64,000 nucleotides of DNA from Planctomycetaceae bacterium (GTDB taxonomy: Bacteria > Planctomycetota > Planctomycetia > Pirellulales > Pirellulaceae). Shown here in pieces: positions 56,842 through 64,000 of the stretch. The stretch is from assembly GCA_002709045.1 (NCBI GenBank), contig PAPJ01000008.1, positions 162,092 through 226,091 of the forward strand. The letters run 5' to 3'. The stretch's first letter is position 1, and each line of letters starts with the position of its first letter. The position numbers and the translations under genes were made by a program. The notes beneath the pieces were generated by a model, which saw nothing but the letters and a program-made list of their open reading frames with translations, was not told where the DNA came from and did not search any database.

Positions 56842-57867
56842 ATGCCCACTGTCTCCTCAAAACGACTTGCCAGCTTCTGTCATCAGATGGGTGTTAGCCT
56901 CAAAGCCGGTCTGGACACGCGTAAAGCATTTGGCACCTGCAAACATCTACTGGGAAAGGGACATACAGCGAGCTTATCACTAATTACGGACGAACTGGAG
57001 CAAGGCAGTACTTTACATGAGTGCATTCGAAAATGCCCCAAGACGTTTCCTCCTTTACTGAGTATGCTGGTGCAAGTCGGTGAACTATCGGGGAAAACAG
57101 AATCCGCATTTAAAGGGCTTGCCAATTACTACGATAATCGTGTGGCATTAATTCGCGGTTTTTTCAAAAGGGTCACCTGGCCGGTGCTTCAGTTTGTCAT
57201 TGCAACCGGAGTCGTGGGGCTTGTTCTATTTATTATGGGGATGCTGTTAGGCAATGGCGGAGCTGGTGAGTTGCTACCTTCCTGGATTGCAGATGACTCC
57301 CTCTTCAGTAAATACTGTGGACTAATGTTTGTTCTCTACGGCTTTGCCGGAGGGGTCGGCTACGGCGTTTACATGCAGTGGTTAAACATCGAAGTATTCG
57401 TCGGGCTACTATCACTTCTGCCCGGAGTCAAACATCCATTCCTAAATCTGGCAATGTCCCGATTTTGCTGGACATTTTCTTTAGTACATAATGCCGGTGT
57501 AGATGCAGAACGTTCTGTAGCCATGGCCATCAAATCAAGTGGCAATCCGGTCTACATCAAAACTCTACAACCGGTGCTGGATGCAATTCGCAACAACGAA
57601 GATTTCTATTCTGCGTTTGCCAGCACAGACGTTTATCCTGCAGCTTTTCTTTCTTCACTTATGACCGCAGAACAAGCAGGAACCATTTCGGAATCTCTCT
57701 GGCAGGAAGCTGCGACATTCCGTCTCAAAGCCGAAAGTCAATTGCAGTGGCTGTCAAAAGTTTGCACAGGGCTGATCTACGGCGGTGTGGCAGTCTTTAT
57801 CATCATCATGATCTTTGTATTCTACAAAACATTTATTCTGAATCCGATCAACACGATTCTCGGGTAA
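56842..57867 (+). CDS. Type II secretion system F domain protein (orphan)
   Basis: About 341 residues of the GspF/PilC inner-membrane platform family. It has two copies of the T2SSF helical domain (about 10-120, with MGVSLKAGLDTRKAF and MLVQVGELSGKTESAFKGLA; and about 215-315, with HNAGVDAERSVAMAIKSS and LMTAEQAGTISESLW) and three membrane helices (WPVLQFVIATGVVGLVLFI; the YCGLMFVLYGFAGGVGYG segment; and near the C-terminus GVAVFIIIMIFVFYKTF). No ATPase or pseudopilin genes are next to it. I start at ATG 56842 (MPTVSSKRL); the frame is open further upstream to a TTG at 56752, without support. Confidence 0.85.
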   Translation: MPTVSSKRLASFCHQMGVSLKAGLDTRKAFGTCKHLLGKGHTASLSLITDELEQGSTLHECIRKCPKTFPPLLSMLVQVGELSGKTESAFKGLANYYDNRVALIRGFFKRVTWPVLQFVIATGVVGLVLFIMGMLLGNGGAGELLPSWIADDSLFSKYCGLMFVLYGFAGGVGYGVYMQWLNIEVFVGLLSLLPGVKHPFLNLAMSRFCWTFSLVHNAGVDAERSVAMAIKSSGNPVYIKTLQPVLDAIRNNEDFYSAFASTDVYPAAFLSSLMTAEQAGTISESLWQEAATFRLKAESQLQWLSKVCTGLIYGGVAVFIIIMIFVFYKTFILNPINTILG

Positions 57868-57899
57868 CGCCAACTGTGAAAAAAACTGCCGGACCGACA

Positions 57900-58898
57900 T
57901 TACTTAATGACCGGTGCAAAGGGATCCTCTGAACCTGCCTGACGCCTAATAAACTGAACCATTGGTGGCTGTGTCGAACGAAGTGCTTTAAATGTTTCTG
58001 CAACATAACGTTGTGGCCGCATGTTGCCCGGTATTTTGAAATTATCACCCTTTTGCAAAACCGGGCGATATTCAGGCATCGAGCCAAAAGATCTGGAGCC
58101 GGCAATCTGACATGGGAACCAATGTCCTTTTCCATTGACGTCTTCCAAATAAAACTCCGGATAACAATGTCCCGGGATCCAAACACTTCGAGCAGGAATA
58201 CCATTATTGCGACAGATCGCAATAAACAGACTGGTCAATTCTTCACAGTCCCCTTCACCTTTCTCCAACGCCGTTAAAGCTCCCTTTAACTGCTCGTCAA
58301 ATTTGTATTTAACGCGATCTCGCACCCAATCAAAAATAATCTCGACCTTATGCCATGCATTCTCCCCATCATCACCAAGTCCACGAGAAACCGACATTAT
58401 TTTAGGATGGGTCGTTTCGATGTAAGGACTTACTCCCATATACTTTCGCAAATCAGGCGCAATCAATTTGGGTATGTAAAGTTTATCTGTCTGTTTCGGT
58501 TTCTCAATCAGCGATCGTTCCACTTCCACTGTGACAATAGCTTTAAGTGTTGCGCCTGCTGGAACCCGGGGAATTGTGACCAACAGTTGCTTAACATCTC
58601 CCATAACTATCCGAGGGCGAATCTTTACACCTGGTGACAAGTCTTCTTTAATAATCGCCACTTTTTGCTCAGGCCAGGCCATTGGAATCGTCATCGCCCC
58701 GCTGACACCGGTCATAAGACTGGGACTTTTCACGATTAATCCAATTTCCCATTGCTGCTTTTGAGGTTGCTGTAACTGAATGGCGTAAGGATTCTTGGTT
58801 TGATTCTGATTAGATACCGTTTGTGCAGCAAGCGGGCCACCGAAAAGTGAAACCAAAAGCGTTAGTACACAAAACTTTTTTAGCGAAGAAGATTTCAT
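57900..58898 (-). CDS. Exported transglutaminase-like protein, catalytic Cys present
   Basis: A 332-residue protein with a Sec signal (FCVLTLLVSLFGGPLAA), a beta-rich N-terminal domain (about 40-165) and a transglutaminase-like cysteine-protease fold. The catalytic Cys is C218 in GEGDCEELTSLFIAICRNNG; the His motif is WIPGHCYPEFYLED; VKYKF precedes the active site. Such domains act as peptidases, amidases or transglutaminases on extracellular proteins. The gene 98 bp upstream on the same strand is a paralog that lacks this Cys. Confidence 0.85.
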   Translation of the reverse strand: MKSSSLKKFCVLTLLVSLFGGPLAAQTVSNQNQTKNPYAIQLQQPQKQQWEIGLIVKSPSLMTGVSGAMTIPMAWPEQKVAIIKEDLSPGVKIRPRIVMGDVKQLLVTIPRVPAGATLKAIVTVEVERSLIEKPKQTDKLYIPKLIAPDLRKYMGVSPYIETTHPKIMSVSRGLGDDGENAWHKVEIIFDWVRDRVKYKFDEQLKGALTALEKGEGDCEELTSLFIAICRNNGIPARSVWIPGHCYPEFYLEDVNGKGHWFPCQIAGSRSFGSMPEYRPVLQKGDNFKIPGNMRPQRYVAETFKALRSTQPPMVQFIRRQAGSEDPFAPVIK

Positions 58899-58995
58899 AA
58901 TCTGCTTTCAATCATTAGGACCAAGTTGGTAACAGCGTATTACCACCTGCAAAACAAATTATACCCTGAAGAATAGAAAACTGGCCAATGGCAGA

Positions 58996-59961
58996 CTAAG
59001 CCTGAACATATTCTCGAATAAAGCGAACTTGAGGCTTACTGCCGCCCTTGACTTTCAAATGTTCAGCCACAAAACGCTGCGGCTCCGGTTTTTCAGGCAC
59101 TTTGAAATTGTCACCACGCAACAACATCGGGCGATTGTCATTCATCTCACCAAATGACCGACGACCGGATAGTTCGCAGGGAAACCAATATCCCTGACGA
59201 TCAGGCGCCTGTAGATAGAACTCTGCGTAGTTATGTTCCGGTACCCAAACAGTGCGAGCGGGAATTTTAAGATTTCGACAAAAGGCGATAAATAGACTCG
59301 TAAGATCCTCCTTTTCTCCAAATCCTGCACGAAACGTTGCCAACGCCCCTTTACGAGGGCCGTTCTGGTACATAATATTTTCACGCACCCAGTCGTAAAT
59401 CAGTTCAACACGCTGCCAGTCGTTTGCGGCATCGGCGGTAATCTCGTTTGCTTTCTTCAGCAACAAGGCGTTTCGATTCTCGATCAGAGGACTCATTCCA
59501 AGGAAAAACCGTACTTCCCGCGGTAAATCCGGGGTTACCTTTAAGGCCTCTTTATTTTGAGGAGCCGTGACGATCTTACGTTCCACTTCAAATGTCACAT
59601 GAGCCATCGCAGTGTGTCGGATAGGCACCTGTGGCATGAAAACAAGAATTTGTTTTAGACCATTGAGACCGTCTCTGTATTTATACTGACCGACGTGTCG
59701 TGTGAACTGCTCGTTGGCAACTTTAACCACCTGTTCTGATTTCCAGTTAGCAGGGACATTCGCCGTGAAATATACATTGGCACAGAAGCCGGCAGGGGCC
59801 GCAAGGGTCAAACCGACTTTCCATAATCGTTTGACCCCATCAACGTAGACCGGAGCAAATTCAGACTGAGGTTGTTGACCATGGACGCGGTAACTACCCA
59901 GAGCTCCAAAAGCTGCGGATGATTTAAGAAAACAGCGTCTATTAATAGATCGGATCTGCAT
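58996..59961 (-). CDS. Transglutaminase-like paralog lacking the catalytic Cys, Tat-type signal
   Basis: A 321-residue paralog of the following gene. The two align along their length (GMSPLIENRNA versus GVSPYIETTHP; VWVPEHNYAEFYL versus VWIPGHCYPEFYL; ending with AEHLKVKGGSKPQVRFIREY versus the corresponding segment). The active-site strand reads GFGEKEDLTSLFIAFCRN, so K217 replaces the catalytic Cys (C218 of the paralog), while the His is kept. The N-terminus is a near-perfect twin-arginine signal (INRRCFLKSSAAFGALG), unlike the Sec signal of the paralog. It is probably a non-catalytic binding protein or an altered enzyme. Confidence 0.82.
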   Translation of the reverse strand: MQIRSINRRCFLKSSAAFGALGSYRVHGQQPQSEFAPVYVDGVKRLWKVGLTLAAPAGFCANVYFTANVPANWKSEQVVKVANEQFTRHVGQYKYRDGLNGLKQILVFMPQVPIRHTAMAHVTFEVERKIVTAPQNKEALKVTPDLPREVRFFLGMSPLIENRNALLLKKANEITADAANDWQRVELIYDWVRENIMYQNGPRKGALATFRAGFGEKEDLTSLFIAFCRNLKIPARTVWVPEHNYAEFYLQAPDRQGYWFPCELSGRRSFGEMNDNRPMLLRGDNFKVPEKPEPQRFVAEHLKVKGGSKPQVRFIREYVQA

Positions 59962-60138
59962 TTCACATTCTCCCTATACACTTCTTCGACAAAATCTGGC
60001 AACTATCTACAACTAGGTTTCTTTGAATTCCTATAAGCCCTTCCGAATTGACCGCATCATTTAACGATTTTGCTGCCGATACTAAAGGTAACGGAAAAGT
60101 TTTTTTGAATGCTGATGCCAACCTGAAAGTAGTATTTT

Positions 60139-60169
60139 ATTGGTTTATTCGCAAACCAATACGTATACT
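60139..60169 (+). promoter_or_regulatory. Candidate promoter with overlapping operator
   Basis: TTGGTT (60141-60146) and TATACT (60164-60169) are 17 bp apart; the -10 matches five of six consensus bases, the -35 three. An inverted repeat with 8-bp arms, ATTGGTTT...AAACCAAT (60139-60160), covers the -35 and spacer. Transcription would begin about 30 bases before the HEAT-like gene. Confidence 0.4.
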
Positions 60170-60205
60170 TTGAGTATCCAATGATCAATAGTCTGGATCG
60201 GGAAT

Positions 60206-61429
60206 ATGACTTTTAAGCTAAAAATCACCACCTACTCAATCTTCTGCATCGCACTATCAAGCACGTTATGTATCCAAGTGCTTGCCGACACTTTCCAGCT
60301 TTCATCAGGCAGTACCCTTAACGGTAAACTGTTAAATCCTGATCAGGATCCTCGTGTTAACTATCAGATCCAAACGGATTTTGGAAAAGTCACGCTTGAC
60401 GCCAAACAAGTAACCAAAGCCAGCAGTAAACCTATGGTTGTTCAGCAATATGAGCAGTCCATTGTCAGCCTGCCGGACACAGTGCAGGCTCATCTTGATA
60501 TGGCGAGCAAGTGCAAAGCTGTAAATTTACTGAAACAACATCAGTTCCATCTGGAACAGGTTCTACGACTCGATCCAGACAACGCTTCAGTTCGACAACA
60601 ACTCGGTTATGTCAAAATCGGTAATCAATGGCATCGCGAAGACGTACACATGAGGCAGCAGGGCTACATACGTCATGGAGGACGTTGGCGAACAGTTCAA
60701 GAAGTCACCGTTCTTGAAGCGAATGCTCAGATCGAGAAAGAAGAAATCGAATGGCGAACGAAGATCATGCGTTGGGAAAGCCTTATTCTGAAAAATCGAC
60801 CTACGGCAACAGATGCCATTAAGAATATGCGCGAGATTAAGGATTATCGTGCTCCCACCGCATTAGCAGAACGACTGAATGAACGTCAGTTACCTCGTGA
60901 AATGAAGCTAATGTATCTTGAGATTCTGACGGAAATCGGGGGAGCCGTACCGGTACAAGCGATGCTCAAATGTATCACTGAAGAAACCGATGACGTAATG
61001 ACCCAACGCTGTCTGGATCAATTGCGAGACTGGCAAAGCCGCACCGCGATGTCCTTCTTTGTCGGTCTGCTCAAGTCTAACGACAACCAGACAGTCAACA
61101 ATGCAGCCAATGCTCTCGGTTCACTTGGAATGAAAGACGCAACGCTACCTTTGATCGAAGCACTCGTCACAACTCATCAGTTTCAGGTCGGAGGCGGCAA
61201 TAACGTCAATGCTGGCTTCTCCGGAAATCAACCTGGATTGGGTGGTCTGCAATTTGGTGGCAAACCCAAACTCGTTAAACGGGAAATTCAAAACCGTGCT
61301 GCTCTTTCAGCACTCTTGGCAATCGTTCCCGAGGGCGTTAATTACGGACTTAGTGAAGCCCAGTGGATGAACTGGTATATTCGCATGAACACGCCACGAC
61401 AGGTAAATCTGAGACGACGCGGGCTTTAA
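60206..61429 (+). CDS. Exported HEAT-like repeat protein
   Basis: A 407-residue protein with a signal peptide (ITTYSIFCIALSSTLCIQVLA). Residues 28-75 form a small beta domain of a type common in planctomycetes, with FQLSSGSTLNGKLLNPD. Residues 85-190 are helical with short TPR-like repeats and two W/G motifs (LGYVKIGNQWHRED, RHGGRWRTVQEV). From about 215 the helices resemble HEAT/armadillo repeats (ALAERLNERQLPREMKLMYLEIL; NAANALGSLGMKDATLPLIEAL). A Gly/Asn-rich insert (about 330-355) interrupts them. The function is unknown; a periplasmic scaffold is likely. Confidence 0.72.
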   Translation: MTFKLKITTYSIFCIALSSTLCIQVLADTFQLSSGSTLNGKLLNPDQDPRVNYQIQTDFGKVTLDAKQVTKASSKPMVVQQYEQSIVSLPDTVQAHLDMASKCKAVNLLKQHQFHLEQVLRLDPDNASVRQQLGYVKIGNQWHREDVHMRQQGYIRHGGRWRTVQEVTVLEANAQIEKEEIEWRTKIMRWESLILKNRPTATDAIKNMREIKDYRAPTALAERLNERQLPREMKLMYLEILTEIGGAVPVQAMLKCITEETDDVMTQRCLDQLRDWQSRTAMSFFVGLLKSNDNQTVNNAANALGSLGMKDATLPLIEALVTTHQFQVGGGNNVNAGFSGNQPGLGGLQFGGKPKLVKREIQNRAALSALLAIVPEGVNYGLSEAQWMNWYIRMNTPRQVNLRRRGL

Positions 61430-61468
61430 GATAATCTCATCTCTGTTTCATTCAACGGACATTAACTT

Positions 61469-61921
61469 ATGTACGGAAGTAAGTGGATTCGTATAGGCGC
61501 AATCAGTGGTGCATTAGGCGTTAGTTTGGGAGCTCTTGGTGCTCATGCCGTTAAATCCGCATTGGAAGAGAAAACCGAAGCCGGCAGCATGACAACTGAG
61601 GTCATGTCCAAAGTGCTTGAGAACTGGTCAACCGCTACAGAGTATATGATGTATCATTCGATTGCGATTGTACTGGTAGGTCTAGTTTCAGCACATATAT
61701 GCTCGAAACTGCTGACCTGCGCTGGTAGTTTCTTTACTGCTGGTATCGCAGGATTTAGCCTGGGTCTGCTGTCGTACAACATCCTCTTAATAACCAGCGG
61801 TACCAAGGTCATTTTTTTGGTCGCTGCGGTGGTTCCCCTCGGAGGTGTATTTTTCATCGTCGGATGGGTTTGTCTGGCTGCAGCACTATGGACAGGAAAA
61901 ACATGTGACGTCTATCAATAG
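61469..61921 (+). CDS. DUF423 family membrane protein
   Basis: A 150-residue integral membrane protein with four predicted helices. The first segment IRIGAISGALGVSLGALGAHAVKSAL is the DUF423/YgdD signature, followed by YMMYHSIAIVLVGLVSA. A soluble insert of about 20 residues (EEKTEAGSMTTEVMSKVLEN) follows the first helix, as in other DUF423 proteins. The function is not established. It starts 39 bp after the HEAT-like gene and is followed by a structured terminator region. Confidence 0.88.
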   Translation: MYGSKWIRIGAISGALGVSLGALGAHAVKSALEEKTEAGSMTTEVMSKVLENWSTATEYMMYHSIAIVLVGLVSAHICSKLLTCAGSFFTAGIAGFSLGLLSYNILLITSGTKVIFLVAAVVPLGGVFFIVGWVCLAAALWTGKTCDVYQ

Positions 61922-61923
61922 TC

Positions 61924-62056
61924 GCCTTACAAATTTATAAAGCGCACAGTCAAACAGCGCGGAACGAAGACGGATTGAAGAACCTAAAGCAGAATCCCGC
62001 TCTAGTGCTTTTAGGTTTCGTCTTTTTCCCGCACTGTTTGACATTATAAGGTAGGC
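61924..62056. repeat. 133-bp long imperfect inverted repeat including a terminator-like stem
   Basis: The two arms pair along most of their length: outer GCCT/AGGC, TTATAA/TTATAA, GTCAAACAG/CTGTTTGAC, GCGG/CCGC, AAGACG/CGTCTT and inner AACCTAAAGCA/TGCTTTTAGGTT, with bulges and a 14-base apex. The inner stem (61981-62013) followed by TCGTCTTTTT is a plausible plus-strand terminator after the DUF423 gene. The extra outer arms go beyond what a terminator needs and suggest a structured RNA or a degenerate miniature element. No target-site duplication or second copy is visible in the window. Confidence 0.55.
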
Positions 62057-62150
62057 CACTGCGAGTCTGACGATGTAAGGGGGGGGAATAAATTCCACGC
62101 AGTGACCCCCAAATTTAATCGGGCAATAATGTTAATCCGGGTGCGTGTTG

Positions 62151-62339
62151 TTACTGAGCTGTGTCAGCTGGTACAGGCACAGCTTCATCGCTTACGATCA
62201 CTTCACCTTCATAGGTTTCACAATCGTTACAGCGGAACAATCCGCCTCGCAATAAAGGACGTTGCAACAGAGGACGGCAGCAGCCCAAGGTACTGAGAGT
62301 CAGAAGCGCAATCAGGCCTAATATGAGTAGCCGTTTCAT
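62151..62339 (-). CDS. Small lipoprotein
   Basis: A 62-residue lipoprotein precursor. MKRLLILGLIALLTLSTLGC gives a type II signal with lipobox STLGC, leaving a mature peptide of about 43 residues beginning CCRPLLQRPLLRGG and containing a second pair of Cys (FRCNDCE) before an acidic tail. The start at ATG 62339 has GGAG eight bases upstream, so the longer reading to 62390 is not needed. The product's function is unknown; the CxxC pair could bind metal. Confidence 0.7.
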   Translation of the reverse strand: MKRLLILGLIALLTLSTLGCCRPLLQRPLLRGGLFRCNDCETYEGEVIVSDEAVPVPADTAQ

Positions 62340-62567
62340 CTTGAAATCTCCGTAGATTCGCGTTTTTATGTATATTGAAAATTTAGCCACAAAAACGTAC
62401 CTTGCCGGCGCCCATAAGGTCGGATCTTTATCAACTTTTTAATGTTTTTTGCTGGTTGCCTAATTGTTATAACCCGACCCTAATAACACGTAGTTCCAAC
62501 TGTAGAGAACGGGGCAATCCAATATGTCCTGAAGCTCAGGATAAACCTCTAAATCGAAGACAAAATT

Positions 62568-63455
62568 ATGGAGCAAGTCGCTTACTACAATTCCGAATTC
62601 ATCAACCACAGTAAGTTGTCAATCGACGTCAAGGATCTGGGGTTCATTATGGGAACCACAGTAACTGAACGGCTACGGACGTTCGCAGGTAAGCTTTTTG
62701 AACTTGATGCTCACCTCCAACGCCTACAGGAAAGTCTGGACATAGTCAACTTATCACCACGACAGTCACTGCAAACAATCAAAGACGCTGCTGTTTCGCT
62801 AGTAGCAAAAAATCATGCGCTGTTGCGTTCACAGAGTGATTTGGGATTAACAATTCTCGTTACCCCGGGGACTTCAACCGCCACCGATTGCACGGTAATA
62901 ATGTACACCAATGAACTACCATTTTCCCAAATCAAACAATGGTATCGAGAGGGTGTCGCTCTGCAAGTAAGCGATCACCGACAGATACCGGCTAACTGTT
63001 GGCCGTCAAAGTTAAAATGCCGTAGCCGCATGCATTATTATCTGGCTGACCAACAGGCCAGAGAAAAACAGGCTGATGCACGCGCCCTGCTACTCGACCA
63101 AAACGGTAACGTTGCCGAAGCCTCTACAGCCAACGTACTTATCTATGAACAGGACGACCGTCTGATTAGCCCGAAACCGGAGCAAATCCTGCCGGGCATT
63201 AGTCTCTCCGTGGTTGAGATACTAGCCAAACAAATTGGCCTCCAGTTTTCCTGGGAAGATATCTCCATTGAGCGTCTTCTAAAAGCGAATGAAGTGCTAC
63301 TTTGTAGTACTTCGCCCTGCGTATGGACCGTAAGACATTGCAATGGAAGTTCCGTTGGAACATCTTCTCAGCAAACAGTGACTGGCAAACTACAACAAGC
63401 CTGGTGTTCTCATGTTGGAGTCGATCTGGTGGCTCAAGCCAATCTTCTGGGCTAA
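62568..63455 (+). CDS. Class IV aminotransferase (BCAT/D-amino acid transaminase/ADC lyase fold)
   Basis: A 295-residue fold type IV PLP enzyme. The PLP Lys is in PSKLKCRSRMHYYLAD (the K-x-x-x-R arrangement), with the cofactor-holding Glu in VAEASTANVLI, and LPGISLSVVEIL. The N-terminal GFIMGTTVTERLRTFAGKLFELDAHLQRL is also typical. Substrate choice between branched-chain amino acids, D-amino acids and 4-amino-4-deoxychorismate cannot be made from the motifs. It follows a 228-bp gene-free stretch that contains TCCTGAAGCTCAGGA (62527-62541), a possible operator, and is preceded by no obvious partner gene. Confidence 0.88.
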   Translation: MEQVAYYNSEFINHSKLSIDVKDLGFIMGTTVTERLRTFAGKLFELDAHLQRLQESLDIVNLSPRQSLQTIKDAAVSLVAKNHALLRSQSDLGLTILVTPGTSTATDCTVIMYTNELPFSQIKQWYREGVALQVSDHRQIPANCWPSKLKCRSRMHYYLADQQAREKQADARALLLDQNGNVAEASTANVLIYEQDDRLISPKPEQILPGISLSVVEILAKQIGLQFSWEDISIERLLKANEVLLCSTSPCVWTVRHCNGSSVGTSSQQTVTGKLQQAWCSHVGVDLVAQANLLG

Positions 63456-63468
63456 ACTTTTTACAAAA

Positions 63469-63495
63469 AAACTCTGGCCTACAAGGTCAGAGTTT
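63469..63495 (-). terminator. Bidirectional hairpin between convergent genes
   Basis: An 11-bp stem with one G-U pair (AAACTCTGGCC at 63469-63479 with GGTCAGAGTTT at 63485-63495) and a 5-base loop. On the minus strand it is followed by T6, giving a strong terminator for the secretin gene; on the plus strand the T-run is shorter (TTTCTT) but may still serve the aminotransferase gene. Confidence 0.7.
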
Positions 63496-63589
63496 CTTCG
63501 AAGGAAACGTGAGGAATTTTTCCTCAGGGTTTTGTTCCAGAACCAGCAACCAGCATTTTACTGAACTGATCACTATTCAACCAAATGCA

Positions 63590-64000
63590 TTAGAGGTCGT
63601 CAGCATTGATACCTGTCTGCCGTTTTTCCTCTTCTTCCTGAATAATAATTCGCGGTGTAACCATCATCATCAAGCTTTCAGTATCTCGACCAATACCAAC
63701 ATTTTTAAACAACCTGCTGATATATGGTAGTTGTGCCAGAATTGGAACACCACGTTCTGATCGACCTTCCGCCAACCGTTTAATACCACCAAGCAGTACA
63801 GTACCACCATCAGGTACACTTACAGTTGTTGACACTGAAGTAAAGTTAAATGTTGGCAGTTGAACCGTTGTACCACGAGTCGTGGTAACAGCATTATCGC
63901 GATTTACAGGGTTTCCATCCGGATCCAATACCGTTTCACCTGAACTGGTTGTTGTTTCACCATCAAATGTAAATTCTTCAACTTCTCCGATACGGCTGAA
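63590..64000 (-). CDS. Secretin (type II/III secretion, GspD/PilQ-like), C-terminal fragment
   Basis: The frame is open to the right edge, so only the C-terminal 136 residues are seen. They form the secretin pore end: FTSVSTTVSVPDGGTVLLGG, VPILAQLPYISRLFKN and LMMMVTPRIII, in the expected order, followed by an acidic and basic tail (EEEEKRQTGINADDL). Outer membrane secretins export proteins or pili; whether this belongs to a type II system or pilus depends on upstream sequence. An orphan GspF-like gene lies about 6 kb away, on the other strand. Confidence 0.93.
   Translation of the reverse strand, partial: FSRIGEVEEFTFDGETTTSSGETVLDPDGNPVNRDNAVTTTRGTTVQLPTFNFTSVSTTVSVPDGGTVLLGGIKRLAEGRSERGVPILAQLPYISRLFKNVGIGRDTESLMMMVTPRIIIQEEEEKRQTGINADDL

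Noticed and set aside
62102..62296. Plus-strand ORF of 64 codons opposite the small lipoprotein
   Set aside because: The minus-strand lipoprotein has a ribosome-binding site, lipobox and signal peptide; the plus frame has none of these.

Overview
The window looks like a chromosomal segment of a planctomycete (phylum Planctomycetota). The evidence is a PSD1-type planctomycete cytochrome c/DUF1549/DUF1553 gene followed by a DUF1501 gene, giant secreted multi-module proteins, a planctomycete-style set of exported proteins (C25-like peptidase, FG-GAP, PQQ-like propeller, SGNH hydrolase, transglutaminase-like), and a bacterial class A RNase P RNA. I see no insertion sequence, prophage, CRISPR array, rRNA or tRNA. 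Genus and species cannot be fixed from the sequence alone.

Layout. 1-7186 (+): 5'-truncated aldehyde dehydrogenase, YdeP/FdhF-type molybdopterin oxidoreductase, spermidine-synthase-like membrane protein, and a polytopic glycosyltransferase-like protein coupled to it. 7183-14965 (-): mutS (with an altered Walker A loop), a pterin synthase, a CitG-like transferase, a haloalkane-dehalogenase-like hydrolase, an SDR and hflX, packed with overlaps or very short gaps, plus a flavin reductase-like gene. 15151-17042 (+): an exported TIM-barrel isomerase/epimerase with a clear terminator, then a ribbon-helix-helix protein behind a repeat-rich leader. 17052-38871 (-): a 22-kb block of mostly exported proteins on one strand: SGNH hydrolase, two giant paralogous proteins, FG-GAP protein, TPR protein, C25-like peptidase, esterase, enolase-superfamily enzyme, rnpB and a PQQ-like protein. 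38949-40743 (+): a sodium:solute symporter and an overlapping 50-residue membrane peptide. 40768-45075 (-): the PSD1/DUF1501 pair. 45307-47832 (+): GntP permease and an O-methyltransferase-like gene. 47853-50752 (-): metallophosphoesterase and a PAS/GAF/receiver regulator. 51103-52072 (+): an acidic-tailed membrane protein and a DCC thiol-disulfide protein. 52069-56645 (-): tyrA, purL with two N-terminal PurS-like domains, purQ. 56842-57867 (+): an orphan type II secretion F protein. 57900-59961 (-): two transglutaminase-like paralogs. 60206-63455 mostly (+): HEAT-like, DUF423 and class IV aminotransferase genes, with a small lipoprotein on (-). The right edge holds the C-terminus of a secretin (-).

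The most unusual system is the giant-protein pair at 26481-37981. By eye, three copies of one architecture can be recognised: signal peptide, a YVPY/LP entry motif, a long ectodomain, then about three membrane helices. Two copies are fused in a 2584-residue protein with a signal-peptide-like sequence at the junction, and one stands alone in the coupled upstream gene. The FG-GAP, TPR and C25-like peptidase genes follow on the same strand, so a shared cell-surface function is plausible but unproven. Several start sites were moved from the longest possible ORF to positions supported by ribosome-binding sites, signal peptides, candidate promoters or the RNase P gene.
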